Assembly: GCF_022374895.2 (NCBI RefSeq)
Contig: NZ_CP092423.2
Coordinates: 5,022,001 to 5,086,000 of the forward strand
Direction: 5' to 3'
Origin: Mycobacterium lentiflavum
GTDB taxonomy: Bacteria > Actinomycetota > Actinomycetes > Mycobacteriales > Mycobacteriaceae
Length of the DNA: 64,000 bases
The translations under genes and the position numbers were made by a program. Position 1 is the first letter of the stretch, and every line of letters starts with the position of its first letter. Under the pieces are notes generated by a model. It did not search any database, was not told where the DNA came from, and saw only the letters and a program-made list of their open reading frames with translations. Below, one piece after another: positions 26,794 to 35,170 of this stretch.

Positions 26794-26970
26794 TCAGCCC
26801 TTAGACCCGGGCTTTGACGCTTTGAGTATCGCCTGAATGGTGCGGCGACACCGACCGCAGTCCGCGCCGGCCCCACAGGCATGGGCGACGGCCTTCGTCG
26901 TCGATGCCCCGGCCTGGACCGCGTCAGTCACCGTGTGGCTGGTGATTCCGTTGCACAGGCAGACAAACAT
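26794..26970 (-). CDS. Bfd-like [2Fe-2S] protein (58 residues)
   Basis: A 58-residue protein, MFVCLCNGIT at the start, with four cysteines in the Bfd pattern CxC (4, 6) and CxxxxxxxxCGRC-type (Cys32, Cys38, Cys41; CGAGADCGRC). Bacterioferritin-associated ferredoxins bind a [2Fe-2S] cluster and reduce bacterioferritin iron for release. No bacterioferritin gene is nearby, so the partner is elsewhere or different. It is separated by 2 bp from the end of the decarboxylase gene and 16 bp from the gene ahead of it on the same strand. Confidence 0.82.
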   Translation of the reverse strand: MFVCLCNGITSHTVTDAVQAGASTTKAVAHACGAGADCGRCRRTIQAILKASKPGSKG

Positions 26971-26986
26971 CGGGCGGTCGGTTCAC

Positions 26987-27610
26987 TTAGCTCTCGATGC
27001 GCATGATGTCGGTGAACTGGCCGACGAACAGCGGAGGGTACGGGCCCACCCCCGCGCCCGCCATCCACTCGGCGGCGGCGTCGGGGTGTTCGATCCACCG
27101 CCGGGCGCTCTCCTCGTCGGGGAACTCCTGCAGGATCAATACCTCGTGGTTGTCGTCAAAAGCCTGGAATATCCAAGTCTTTCGGATACCGGCCGCAGTG
27201 AACCTGTCCATCGCGGAGTCGACGCCCGCGATCAGTGCCGGCACGTCGTCTACCGACGCGATGGCGGCCACCACCACGCCGGGCACCGCCGGAGACGAGG
27301 AAGGCGCCGGGATGAACCTGTCGACGATCTCGCCGGCGAAGACGGCCGGGATGTCTTCGACACCCGCCTCGTCGAACCAGTTGAAGAACACCCGCGATCG
27401 GAGCAGTTCCACGATCGGCTCACGGCTGTGCACGCCGATCATCACGAGCACGCGACCGTAGTCGTGCGTCGACGTGTAGACCAGGACGTGGTGTGCGCCG
27501 ATGTCGGAGAGGGCCGACTTGTTTCGCTCGAGTAGCGGCCACACCCGGCCGGGATCCGGCACGCGATAGTCCGACGCAATCACCATCGAGTGGATGTCGC
27601 CGTCGGTCAA
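26987..27610 (-). CDS. Conserved hypothetical, two dimeric alpha/beta-barrel-like repeats
   Basis: A 207-residue soluble protein I cannot name. It looks like two similar halves: VLVYTSTHDYGRVLVMIGVHSREPI in the first and IRKTWIFQAFDDNHEVLILQEF in the second, each a beta-alpha-beta pattern as in monooxygenase-like ferredoxin folds; WIEHPDAAAEWM is typical of that group. It overlaps the start of nothing else but its own start overlaps the end of the acyl-CoA ligase gene by four bases, so they are translationally coupled and probably act in one pathway. Confidence 0.65.
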   Translation of the reverse strand: MTDGDIHSMVIASDYRVPDPGRVWPLLERNKSALSDIGAHHVLVYTSTHDYGRVLVMIGVHSREPIVELLRSRVFFNWFDEAGVEDIPAVFAGEIVDRFIPAPSSSPAVPGVVVAAIASVDDVPALIAGVDSAMDRFTAAGIRKTWIFQAFDDNHEVLILQEFPDEESARRWIEHPDAAAEWMAGAGVGPYPPLFVGQFTDIMRIES

Positions 27611-29115
27611 CGAAGTTGGTCCTTCATCACTTTGCCGGTTGCATTGAGTGGGAGTGAATCAAGGAACTGTACCGCGCGTGGCACTTTGAAGCCCGCCATG
27701 CGGTCGCGACACCAACCGATCAATTCGTCGGTGCCCACGGCACCGTCGAGCACCACAAACGCCTTACCCACCTGCCCGAGTCGCTCGTCGGGTACGCCGA
27801 TGACGGCCGCCTGCGCGACGGCCGGGTGACTGAGCAGGAAGCCCTCGATCTCGGCCGGGTAGGCATTGAAGCCACCGACGATGAACATGTCCTTTTTGCG
27901 GCCGACGATGCGCAGCCGCCTTCGCGGTGATCGCGAGTCCAGCGGAGCTGGGTGCGACGGGTCACCACCATCAGACCCGTCGGTGAAGTTTCCCAGGTCG
28001 CCGGTGTGCAGCCAGCCGTCTGCGTCGATCGCTTGCGCGGTGGCCGCCGGGTCGTCCAGGTAGCCCTGCATGACGCCGTAGCCGCGGACCAGCACCTCGC
28101 CGTCGTCGGCGATGCGCACCTCGACGTCCGCGCAGGGCACGCCCGCGGTGGTGGCAACGTCCTCGAAGGAGTCGCCGGGCAGCGACAGGGTGACGTTGCC
28201 GGCCTCGGTGAGGCCGTATCCGGTCATCAGGGTTTGGAACGGCAGTTCGTCGTGGATACGACGGACCAGCTCGACGGGGATGTCGGCGGCGCCGGTCACG
28301 CCGGCTCGCAACGTCGACAGCTTGGACTTGTCCGCCACCGTCAGCAACGAGTGATACAACGTCGGCGGGCCGGGAAGCATTGTGATGCGTTCGCGCGCAA
28401 TGAGATCCACTACCGTGTCGACATTGAATACGGCGACCGGCAGCATCGTCGCGCCGCGCAGGAAGGATGTGACGAGTCCCGCCTTGAGGCCGAACGTGTG
28501 GAAGTACGGATTGATCTGCAAGTAGCGGTCGCCCTCGCGCAGATCCGCGAGCGTCGCCCACTCCTCGTACATGCGCAGCGTCTGACTGTGATTCATCATC
28601 GCGCCCTTGGGGCGGCCGGTGGTGCCCGAGGTGAAGATGATGTCCGAGATGTCGCTGCCGCTCACCGCGCGCTCGAACGGCGAACCGCTGGAAAGGAAGT
28701 CGGACTTCAGGTCGATGACCGGTGTCCCCGCGGGCGCGGTGTAGTAGTCGAAGCCCAGGAAGCCCTTCTGCACCAGGACGGCCTTGACTCCACTGCGGGC
28801 GATGATGTCACCGGCTTCTTCGGTCTTGAATCGCGTGTTGACCGGTACCAGCACCCCGCCGGCGGTGAGCAACCCGAACGCGGCGATGATCCACTCGGCC
28901 GAATTGGGCGCCCAGACGGCGACGCGGTCCCCCTTGTTGACACCGAGCTCCGCGAATGCACCTGCAGCACAACGGATTCGGTTGACGACCTCGGTGAATG
29001 TGAAGCGCAGCGGACCGTCGACGACTGCTTCTGCATCGCCGAAGCGGTCCGCCGCGCTCAAGACCATCTCGGGGATGGTCTGCCAGTCAGGCTCGATTGG
29101 CCAGCTCCACCTCAT
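27607..29115 (-). CDS. Acyl-CoA ligase FadD (FadD3-like)
   Basis: A 502-residue adenylate-forming enzyme that activates a carboxylic acid to its CoA ester. Core motifs: TSGTTGRPKG (P-loop), GYGLTEAGN, GWLHTGD, and the C-terminal Lys in NATGKVMKD. It resembles FadD3-type ligases of steroid-ring catabolism (for example NPYFHTFGLKAG). The hinge between the two domains carries about 20 extra residues (DGSDGGDPSHPAPLDSRSPR) just before the RIVGRKKDMFIVGGFN hinge block. The frame is intact, so the enzyme may still work. Substrate unknown. Confidence 0.88.
   Translation of the reverse strand: MRWSWPIEPDWQTIPEMVLSAADRFGDAEAVVDGPLRFTFTEVVNRIRCAAGAFAELGVNKGDRVAVWAPNSAEWIIAAFGLLTAGGVLVPVNTRFKTEEAGDIIARSGVKAVLVQKGFLGFDYYTAPAGTPVIDLKSDFLSSGSPFERAVSGSDISDIIFTSGTTGRPKGAMMNHSQTLRMYEEWATLADLREGDRYLQINPYFHTFGLKAGLVTSFLRGATMLPVAVFNVDTVVDLIARERITMLPGPPTLYHSLLTVADKSKLSTLRAGVTGAADIPVELVRRIHDELPFQTLMTGYGLTEAGNVTLSLPGDSFEDVATTAGVPCADVEVRIADDGEVLVRGYGVMQGYLDDPAATAQAIDADGWLHTGDLGNFTDGSDGGDPSHPAPLDSRSPRRRLRIVGRKKDMFIVGGFNAYPAEIEGFLLSHPAVAQAAVIGVPDERLGQVGKAFVVLDGAVGTDELIGWCRDRMAGFKVPRAVQFLDSLPLNATGKVMKDQLR
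27920..27985. repeat. In-frame palindrome-rich insert in the fadD hinge
   Basis: This stretch encodes the extra residues between GDLGNFT and LRIVGRKKD. It holds two perfect inverted repeats: GACGGGTC/GACCCGTC (27956-27981, 10-base loop) and CCAGC-GGA-GCTGG (27939-27951), plus CGCGGTGATCGCG. Acyl-CoA ligases normally have only a few residues here, so it looks like a small palindromic element that entered without breaking the frame. Confidence 0.5.
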
Positions 29116-29157
29116 CGCGCTACGCGCTCTGCATCGTCGCCGACCGGCGGCCAGACG

Positions 29158-30348
29158 TCACACCGTGACGAGCCGACCGAGGTTGCCGCCCATGATCTTT
29201 GCCTGGTCCTCAGCGGGCAGGTGCGACAGTGCCTCGATGTAATAGGTCGGCTCCGCCAGCCCCTCGGGGTGTGGCCAGTCCGAGCCGTATAGCACCTGAT
29301 CCACTCCGACGAGTTTGACCAGATCGTCGATGCCGTCCTCGAAGAACGGGCTGACGTGAATCCGGCTCTTGACCATCTCGACCGGGTCGCTCGGGAACGC
29401 CTCCGGGGCCTTGCGGAAGACCTCCGCCAGGCCGTCCAGCAACGGGGTCATCCACTTCGAACCGGCCTCGACGATCGCGACCTTCAGCTTCGGGTGGCGA
29501 TACAGCGCACCGTGAATCACCCACGACCCCACCGAGTCCTGGATCGGCCGCCACTCGTTGAGGATGCCCATCGCGTTGGTCTGGAACGGCAGCATCTCCT
29601 GGTCGGCGCCATCCCACTCCGAGGTGTACCGGGAGTAGCCGCTGTCGCTGGAGTGCATGCCGACCAGCACGTCGTGCTCGACGACCCGCTCCCAGAACGG
29701 GTCGAACTCGGGCACCGCGAACGACCGCGGACCGCGGAAGCCGGGGACCGGCGCCGGGCGAACCAGGATGGCGCGGGCGCCACGCTTGACCGCCCACTCC
29801 AGCTCCTCGATCGCCTTCTCGACGATCGGCAAGGTGATGACCGGGGTGGTGAAGATGCGGTTCTGGTAGTTGAATCCCCAGACCTCATCCAGCCACTCGT
29901 TCAGCGCGTGGACCAAAACGTGGATAGCGACCGGGTCGTCACGCAGCCGCTCCTCCAGGAGGCTGGCCAAGGTCGGAAACATCAGGGTCTTGTCCAGGCC
30001 CAGCTCGTTCATCGTCTCCAGGCGAGGGCCGGGCTCGAAGAACGCCGGGATCGCGCGCATCGGCTCACCGAACAGCTCGCGCTTGCTCTTGCCATCTGGG
30101 TTGCCGTACTTGAAGTACTCCTCCCAGGCGCCCGGCCGGGCGACGACCTCGAATGTCGGGTTGGGAATGTAGTTGCTGATCTGGCCGCGGATCGCGATCT
30201 TGGTACGACCGTTGATCTGCACGTACTGGACGTAGTCCTTGTACTCCTTGGGCAGGAACTTGGTCAGCGCTTCCGGCGGCTCGTAGAGATGATTATCCGC
30301 GTCAAAGATCGGGAACGGGACGTCCACTTTGTGAGACAACTGGCCCAT
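29158..30348 (-). CDS. Amidohydrolase-2 family metal-dependent hydrolase
   Basis: A 396-residue TIM-barrel protein. The start PIFDADNHLYEP has the Asp-x-Asp-x-His variant of the metal motif; the C-terminal GSDWPHPEG holds the last Asp. Related proteins hydrolyse or decarboxylate cyclic intermediates; in mycobacteria they cluster with lipid or terpenoid catabolic genes. AAAGGAGGATCTC before the ATG is very strong, and a perfect GAGAATACTATTCTC palindrome stands 23 bp upstream. Two related proteins are encoded at 61464 and 62596. Confidence 0.87.
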   Translation of the reverse strand: MGQLSHKVDVPFPIFDADNHLYEPPEALTKFLPKEYKDYVQYVQINGRTKIAIRGQISNYIPNPTFEVVARPGAWEEYFKYGNPDGKSKRELFGEPMRAIPAFFEPGPRLETMNELGLDKTLMFPTLASLLEERLRDDPVAIHVLVHALNEWLDEVWGFNYQNRIFTTPVITLPIVEKAIEELEWAVKRGARAILVRPAPVPGFRGPRSFAVPEFDPFWERVVEHDVLVGMHSSDSGYSRYTSEWDGADQEMLPFQTNAMGILNEWRPIQDSVGSWVIHGALYRHPKLKVAIVEAGSKWMTPLLDGLAEVFRKAPEAFPSDPVEMVKSRIHVSPFFEDGIDDLVKLVGVDQVLYGSDWPHPEGLAEPTYYIEALSHLPAEDQAKIMGGNLGRLVTV

Positions 30349-30370
30349 GAGATCCTCCTTTGCAATTTGT

Positions 30371-30385
30371 GAGAATACTATTCTC
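30371..30385. promoter_or_regulatory. GAGAATnnnATTCTC operator, site A
   Basis: GAGAATACTATTCTC is a perfect palindrome 22 bp upstream of the amidohydrolase ATG. The same 15-bp motif, perfect or with one or two changes, occurs at 51320, 51497, 58273 and 61273, each in a promoter region of this accessory cluster. Likely the operator of one TetR-type regulator. Confidence 0.75.
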
Positions 30386-30438
30386 TACTGGGCCCGCTCC
30401 GCAAACGTGCACTCCAGTGGTGATCGCCACTCGGGGCG

Positions 30439-30861
30439 TCAGCAGGTCACGATGATCTTGAAAGGCGCCGACGCCGCTTCATTCGGCTTGTCGGCCTTGA
30501 AACCGTTGGCGGTGCCGGTGATCGTGAACTTGTCCCCAGACATGCTCATGTCGGCACGGGGGCCGTCGCCCCGGGCGTACATCCCGGTGAACCCAGCCAG
30601 ATTTTGGATGCGCACCGACTCGGCAGACGGCGGTTGCGCCCCCTCGTCGATGATGATCTTGGCTCCGGCAAACTTCCCACCGATGTCGATCGTCCGGGTC
30701 CACTGCACTTGACCGCATTGCACGACGTGGAAACTCGCGTCATCACCGTTGACGGTGACCGATGCCGAGCTAGAGATCTGCGGCGCTGGTCGCGACGTGC
30801 ACGCGCCGAGGCCGGCTACAGCGAGCACCGCGGCGGCCGCTACGACGATTCTGTCCTGCAC
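30439..30861 (-). CDS. Lipoprotein of the LpqH (19-kDa antigen) family
   Basis: A 140-residue exported lipoprotein. The signal peptide ends with the lipobox LGAC (Cys about 22). The mature domain follows the Myco_19_kDa pattern: SASVTVNGDDASFH at the start, GDKFTITGTANGF and the closing KIIVTC, which forms a disulfide with the Cys in VVQCGQ. It sits on the cell envelope; LpqH-type proteins bind lipids or act as antigens. GTG start with GAGGTGG upstream. Divergent from the enoyl-CoA hydratase gene. Confidence 0.85.
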   Translation of the reverse strand: MQDRIVVAAAAVLAVAGLGACTSRPAPQISSSASVTVNGDDASFHVVQCGQVQWTRTIDIGGKFAGAKIIIDEGAQPPSAESVRIQNLAGFTGMYARGDGPRADMSMSGDKFTITGTANGFKADKPNEAASAPFKIIVTC

Positions 30862-30915
30862 TGGGCCACCTCTATCGTCGATATACAAACCGCATCGGCC
30901 TGCAGCGATGATGTT

Positions 30916-30934
30916 ATTCTCGCCGCACGAGAAT
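30916..30934. promoter_or_regulatory. Inverted repeat ATTCTCG-N5-CGAGAAT before echA
   Basis: ATTCTCG (30916-30922) and CGAGAAT (30928-30934) form a perfect inverted repeat with a 5-base spacer, 38 bp upstream of the enoyl-CoA hydratase ATG and within the divergent lipoprotein promoter region. The half sites equal those of the GAGAATnnnATTCTC motif but point the other way, so it may be two half sites or a different operator. Confidence 0.4.
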
Positions 30935-30972
30935 GCCAATATCGACGCCTCTTCCGAGGAGCAACTAAACGC

Positions 30973-31719
30973 ATGCTGGACTTGGAGCTCGACAACGGGC
31001 TTGCGGTGCTCACCATCGACCGCCCGCACGCACGCAACGCGATCGCGCTCGACACCATGGACCAGCTGGAGAAGGCGCTCGATGCCGCGGCCGGAGCCCA
31101 GGCCCTGGTCATCAGGGGCGCCGGCGATAAGGCTTTCGTATCCGGTGGTGACCTCAAGGAGCTCAGCGCGCTGCGGACCATAGCGGAAGCCACCGCGATG
31201 GCGAAGCGGATGCGATCCATCTGCGACCAGCTGGCGAGCTTCCCGGCTCCGGTGATCGCGGCGCTCAACGGGCATGCCTTTGGCGGTGGCGCCGAAGTAG
31301 CCGTCGCCGCCGATATCCGAGTTGCCGCAAGCGACATCAAGATCGCGTTCAATCAGGTGACGCTGGAAATCATGCCGGCCTGGGGCGGTGCCGAGAGGCT
31401 GGCCGCTCTGGTCGGAAAGAGCAGAGCACTTCTTCTCGCGGGCAGCGGCCAGACGGTCGACGCCGCCGAGGCCGAGCGCATCGGGTTGGTGGACGCGGTC
31501 TTGCCGCGCGCTTCGTTCGAACAGGGCTGGCGTTCGATTGCCGCCGCGTTGGCCAACCAGCCCGCCACCGAGATAAAACGCGTAATCAGCGGCGTTTCGC
31601 CTGATGAGGCGATAGCATCCTTTGCACGTTTGTGGGTTGCCGACGCGCACTGGCAGGCCGCAGAGCGGGTAGTGAACCGAAACGCCAAGCCGCGACCGGC
31701 CGCCGGAGGAACGACATGA
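30973..31719 (+). CDS. Enoyl-CoA hydratase/isomerase EchA
   Basis: A 248-residue crotonase-fold protein. The oxyanion holes are formed by AFVSGGDLKEL and AALNGHAFGGGAEVA; the second catalytic acid region reads VTLEIMPAWGGAERL, where the Glu of LEIMP is at the usual place. It hydrates or isomerises an enoyl-CoA. The stop overlaps the next start as ATGA. No strong SD is visible at the ATG I chose, though it is the first one matching the family N-terminus. Confidence 0.87.
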   Translation: MLDLELDNGLAVLTIDRPHARNAIALDTMDQLEKALDAAAGAQALVIRGAGDKAFVSGGDLKELSALRTIAEATAMAKRMRSICDQLASFPAPVIAALNGHAFGGGAEVAVAADIRVAASDIKIAFNQVTLEIMPAWGGAERLAALVGKSRALLLAGSGQTVDAAEAERIGLVDAVLPRASFEQGWRSIAAALANQPATEIKRVISGVSPDEAIASFARLWVADAHWQAAERVVNRNAKPRPAAGGTT

Positions 31720-32162
31720 GCACCAGCGTGAAAAGACTACTGAGCATCGGATCGGCGATGACTATGGCAGTTTTGTCGGTGGGTGCCGGCCTTGCTGTGA
31801 CCACGGCGCACGCCGACCCGACCGCCGGTCCGGTCATGCATCACGTCAAATACGCCGTCACCGCTGAGAATCCGATCTACACCGACATTTATTACTTGGA
31901 CCACCAGCCGGACCGATTCTCCGATTACAGCCACAACCCCTACTTGTTCACGCCGCACGTCGACGTCGATCTCGGCCCGGGCAAACCGCCGTGGACCTAC
32001 GACCTGGACATGACCAACCCCGACGCTTACGCGATGGTGGTGGCGAGCACGGGCACGGAGCCCGGTACGCCGGGGCTTCACTGTGTGCTGGCGGTGGATG
32101 GCGTTGTCGTCGTATCCAAGGACGGTCTCAAAGGCGTGCTCTGCTCGCTGCGCAACTGGTGA
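31716..32162 (+). CDS. Secreted MmpS-like protein
   Basis: A 148-residue exported protein: signal peptide about 1-33 (ends TTAHADP), then a beta-rich domain. The order VKYAVTAENPIYTDIYYLD, KPPWTYDLDM, AYAMVVASTG and LHCVLAVDGVVV recalls the periplasmic domain of MmpS proteins, with a disulfide between the two Cys residues. It lacks a lasting membrane anchor and no MmpL is adjacent. It overlaps echA by four bases, so the pair is co-translated. Its 3' end overlaps the convergent TetR gene by 85 bp. Confidence 0.7.
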   Translation: MSTSVKRLLSIGSAMTMAVLSVGAGLAVTTAHADPTAGPVMHHVKYAVTAENPIYTDIYYLDHQPDRFSDYSHNPYLFTPHVDVDLGPGKPPWTYDLDMTNPDAYAMVVASTGTEPGTPGLHCVLAVDGVVVVSKDGLKGVLCSLRNW

Positions 32163-32779
32163 ACCACCCAGACGTCGGGTATTCCCGGAATCGGCTGCGG
32201 CTCGCCTTCGAGCCGACGCAGGTGACTTTCGACTAATTCCACGGTTTCGGCGTGACCGGCGGAAATGCCCACCGCGTTTTCGAGCACCAGGAATCTCGAC
32301 AAGCTGGACATGAGCACGGCAACCACCACCGGCGGCATCTCTTCGCGGTCCACGCCATACCTCTGCAACGCCGTGGTCACCGCTTGCCGTTGCTCTTCGC
32401 GGAAACGCTCGGCGTAGTAGGCGATTTCGGCTCGCAACTCCTTGCGGTGATTGGCCAGCGCCATGAATTCCAGCGAAATACGGGTGAATGCGGGGTCGGT
32501 GCCGAATCGCCACACCGCCCACAGCGGCTGGGGTGACTGCATCAGCTGTGCGTGCGCCTCGAGCGCTTCTTCACCGCGGCGCCGGAACACCTCGAGGAAT
32601 AGCTCCTCCATGGTGCGGAAGTAATAGTGCACCAGCTGAGGTTTCAGCCCGGCCTTGTTCGCGAGGCGCCGCGACGTGACGGCGGCGTAGCCCTCTTCGA
32701 TCATCAACTGTTCGGCCGCGTCGAGCAGCAGGCCGCGGTTCTTCGCGTCCGGCGCCCCGATCCTGCGGGCCGATGTCAT
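32078..32779 (-). CDS. TetR-family transcriptional regulator
   Basis: A 233-residue regulator. Helix-turn-helix at about 18-55: AAEQLMIEEGYAAVTSRRLA and AGLKPQLVHYYF. The ligand domain follows; the last about 28 residues (Thr/Ser/Pro-rich) are encoded opposite the 3' end of the MmpS-like gene and may be an unstructured tail. It is divergent from the P450 gene at 32964, with three small palindromes between, so it probably controls that P450. Confidence 0.88.
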   Translation of the reverse strand: MTSARRIGAPDAKNRGLLLDAAEQLMIEEGYAAVTSRRLANKAGLKPQLVHYYFRTMEELFLEVFRRRGEEALEAHAQLMQSPQPLWAVWRFGTDPAFTRISLEFMALANHRKELRAEIAYYAERFREEQRQAVTTALQRYGVDREEMPPVVVAVLMSSLSRFLVLENAVGISAGHAETVELVESHLRRLEGEPQPIPGIPDVWVVHQLRSEQSTPLRPSLDTTTTPSTASTQ

Positions 32780-32870
32780 GCCGCTACTCCGTCCTGTCCA
32801 CGCTCACCTGGCGACCACGGGAATCGTAGCGCGGCGCGGCGTTGTGTCCTTGACCACGACATTACTGCCG

Positions 32871-32902
32871 TGCTAAGCAGGTGCTCAGCAGATTTCCGAA
32901 AT
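32871..32902. promoter_or_regulatory. Cluster of three short palindromes before P450
   Basis: TGCTAAGCA (32871), TGCTCAGCA (32882) and ATTTCCGAAAT (32892) are each perfect odd-length palindromes. The first two are spaced 11 bp centre to centre, one helical turn, as expected for cooperative binding of two TetR dimers. They lie between the divergent TetR and P450 genes. Confidence 0.6.
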
Positions 32903-32963
32903 CGGGGGTGGTGCCGCGTGCCGCCGAACCCACCGGTAGATCCAGCCCAGGGAGACGCAATCT

Positions 32964-34259
32964 ATGAGCAACTATGAGTCGATCGACTTCTTCACCGATC
33001 AGTCTCTGGTCCCGGATCCGCACCCCTACTTCGACTACCTGCGCAGCGAAAACCCCGTGCTGCGGTTGCCGCACTATGGGGTCGTCGCGGTCACCGGCTA
33101 CGCGGAAGCCACCGAGATTTACAAGGACCCGGAAACGTTCTCCAACATCGTCGCGCTCGGCGGACCGTTTCCCCCGCTGCCCTTTACTCCTACGGGCAGC
33201 GACATCAGTGCCCTGATCGACGAGCACCGCAGCTACTTTCCGATGAACGAGCACATGGTCACGATGGACCCACCGGACCACACCAAGGCACGCTCGGTGC
33301 TGGCCAAGCTGTTGACGCCGAGCCGGTTGAAGCAGAACGAGGAGTTCATGTGGCGCCTCGCCGATCGTCAGCTCGACGAGTTCCTGCACAACGGCGAATG
33401 CGAATTCATCGCCGAGTACTCCAAGCCGTTCGCCACGTTGGTGATCGCCGACCTGCTCGGCGTGCCCGAAGACGACCACAAGGAATTCCGCGTTGTCTTG
33501 GGCGCCGACCGGCCCGAGGCACGGGTGGGCGCCCTGGATCACGAGTCGGTCGGGATCAACCCCCTCGAGTGGCTCGACGAGAAATTCTGCAACTACATCG
33601 AGGACCGGCGGCGTGAACCGCGCGGCGACGTACTGACCTTCCTGGCCGAGGCGAAGTACCCGGACGGATCCACGCCTGAAGTCATCGAGGTCGTCCGCTC
33701 GGCCACCTTCCTTTTCGCCGCCGGACAGGAGACCACGGCCAAGCTGCTCAGCGCCGCCCTGCAAGCCCTGGGCGACCGGCCGGAAATCCAGCAACAGATT
33801 CGTGAGGACCGCAGCCTGATCCCCGCGTTCATCGAGGAATCGTTGCGGATGGAAAGCCCGGTCAAGAGCGACTGCCGACTTGCCGTGCGCGACACCAACA
33901 TCGGTGGCGTCGACATCCCCGCCGGCACTGTGGTGATGATCCTGCCGGGTGCGGCCAATCGCGATCCCCGGCGGTTCGAGAACCCGCACGAGTTCGACTT
34001 GCGCCGCAAGAACGTTCGTGAGCACATGGCGTTTGCCCGCGGTGTGCACTCCTGCCCGGGCGGACCGCTCGCCCGCGTGGAGGGCAGGGTCTCGATCGAA
34101 CGCATCCTGGACCGGATGCCGCACATCGAGATCGACGAAGCCCACCACGGGCCGGCCGCCGAGCGTCGGTACAGCTACGAGCCGACCTACATCCTGCGGG
34201 GCTTGAGCGAACTGCACCTGTCGTTCACGACCGCAGACGCGGTCGCACCCGTGGCCTGA
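32964..34259 (+). CDS. Cytochrome P450
   Basis: A 431-residue soluble bacterial P450 monooxygenase. The heme-thiolate is Cys364 in FARGVHSCPGGPLAR; the I-helix oxygen-activating motif is AGQETT; ExxR is in EESLRMES. The N-terminal SNYESIDFFTDQSLVPDPHPYFDYLR is typical of the mycobacterial CYP families acting on lipids or terpenoids. No ferredoxin is adjacent to this one. The substrate cannot be read from sequence. GGGAGACGC precedes the ATG. Confidence 0.92.
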   Translation: MSNYESIDFFTDQSLVPDPHPYFDYLRSENPVLRLPHYGVVAVTGYAEATEIYKDPETFSNIVALGGPFPPLPFTPTGSDISALIDEHRSYFPMNEHMVTMDPPDHTKARSVLAKLLTPSRLKQNEEFMWRLADRQLDEFLHNGECEFIAEYSKPFATLVIADLLGVPEDDHKEFRVVLGADRPEARVGALDHESVGINPLEWLDEKFCNYIEDRRREPRGDVLTFLAEAKYPDGSTPEVIEVVRSATFLFAAGQETTAKLLSAALQALGDRPEIQQQIREDRSLIPAFIEESLRMESPVKSDCRLAVRDTNIGGVDIPAGTVVMILPGAANRDPRRFENPHEFDLRRKNVREHMAFARGVHSCPGGPLARVEGRVSIERILDRMPHIEIDEAHHGPAAERRYSYEPTYILRGLSELHLSFTTADAVAPVA

Positions 34260-34277
34260 ACCACTCCTTGGCTGGAA

Positions 34278-34574
34278 CTACGCGAGCTGCATTCCGACGA
34301 AATAGCAGCTGAGCATCGCGACGGCCATCAGCACTATCCAGGCGTCGGTCAGCCGGCAGAGCAGGACCGGTGCGCTTCGCACCTCCATGAACTCGCGAAA
34401 GATGATGCGCACCTTGATCAGTGCGATCACGATGACGCTCGCTGTCACCACCGCGCTGGGCTTCAGCGACCCGGCCTGACCCTCTGCCGAGTGGTCAATC
34501 CAGAGGTAGCTGAGCGTGAGCGACGCCAGAATCACCCACACGATCAGTAGCCGCTTGTTGAATTTCACGCTCAC
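34278..34574 (-). CDS. Cytochrome-oxidase subunit IV-like membrane protein (NorF-like)
   Basis: A 98-residue protein with three hydrophobic segments (about 9-26, 40-56, 73-95), like prokaryotic COX4/NorF proteins. The GTG start overlaps the stop of the subunit III-like gene (GTGA); a second GTG two codons on is possible. Last gene of a four-gene membrane operon. No catalytic subunit I is in the window. Confidence 0.72.
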   Translation of the reverse strand: MSVKFNKRLLIVWVILASLTLSYLWIDHSAEGQAGSLKPSAVVTASVIVIALIKVRIIFREFMEVRSAPVLLCRLTDAWIVLMAVAMLSCYFVGMQLA

Positions 34575-35170
34575 CTCACCACGTAGAGCAGCGCGAAAAT
34601 CAGCACCCACAGGAAGTCGACGGTGTGCCAGTAGGTCGCGCACGTTTCCACGATTTCCTGGGATTCCCGCGGTTTTGTTGCCGCACTTCGCAATTGGTAA
34701 ACGATGACGCCCAGCACAACGAAGCCGATCAGCAGATGGACGAAGTGGATGCCGGTGAGGAAGAAGTAGTAGGTGAAGAAGTCGTGGCTGTCCAGCCCGT
34801 TTCCGCTGTTGACCAGCCTGGCCCACTCGAACACCTTGACGAAGAGGAATACCGCGGCAACTGCGGCCGTGATGGACACATCACGCAGCGCCGCCCGGTA
34901 CTCGCCGGCGCGCGACGACTGAACACACCGCGCTACCGACCACGAACTCAGCAGCAAGACGAGGGTGTTGAAAACTCCGATGCGCAGGTCCAGGTGCGCC
35001 TGGGCGTGTATGAAAAGCTCGGAGTTACGGGCGCGGGAGAACAGGTAGAAGCCGAAATACCCTGTGAAGACCAACGTCTCGAACAACACGAAGGCCCACA
35101 TGTCGGGCTGACCGGGCACGAACCTGGCGCGCTGCCCGTTGTCGGTGCGGTCGGTCTTGAGATCGGTCAT
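34571..35170 (-). CDS. Heme-copper oxidase subunit III-like protein (NorE-like)
   Basis: A 199-residue, five-helix membrane protein of the COX3 family. Landmarks are MWAFVLFETLVFTGYF, FTYYFFLTGIHFVHLLIGF and YWHTVDFLWVLIFALLYV, the last being the family C-terminal signature. NorE-type proteins support nitric-oxide reductases or other terminal oxidases. Overlaps its neighbours on both sides by four bases. The lack of any oxidase subunit I or II nearby makes its partner unknown. Confidence 0.83.
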   Translation of the reverse strand: MTDLKTDRTDNGQRARFVPGQPDMWAFVLFETLVFTGYFGFYLFSRARNSELFIHAQAHLDLRIGVFNTLVLLLSSWSVARCVQSSRAGEYRAALRDVSITAAVAAVFLFVKVFEWARLVNSGNGLDSHDFFTYYFFLTGIHFVHLLIGFVVLGVIVYQLRSAATKPRESQEIVETCATYWHTVDFLWVLIFALLYVVR

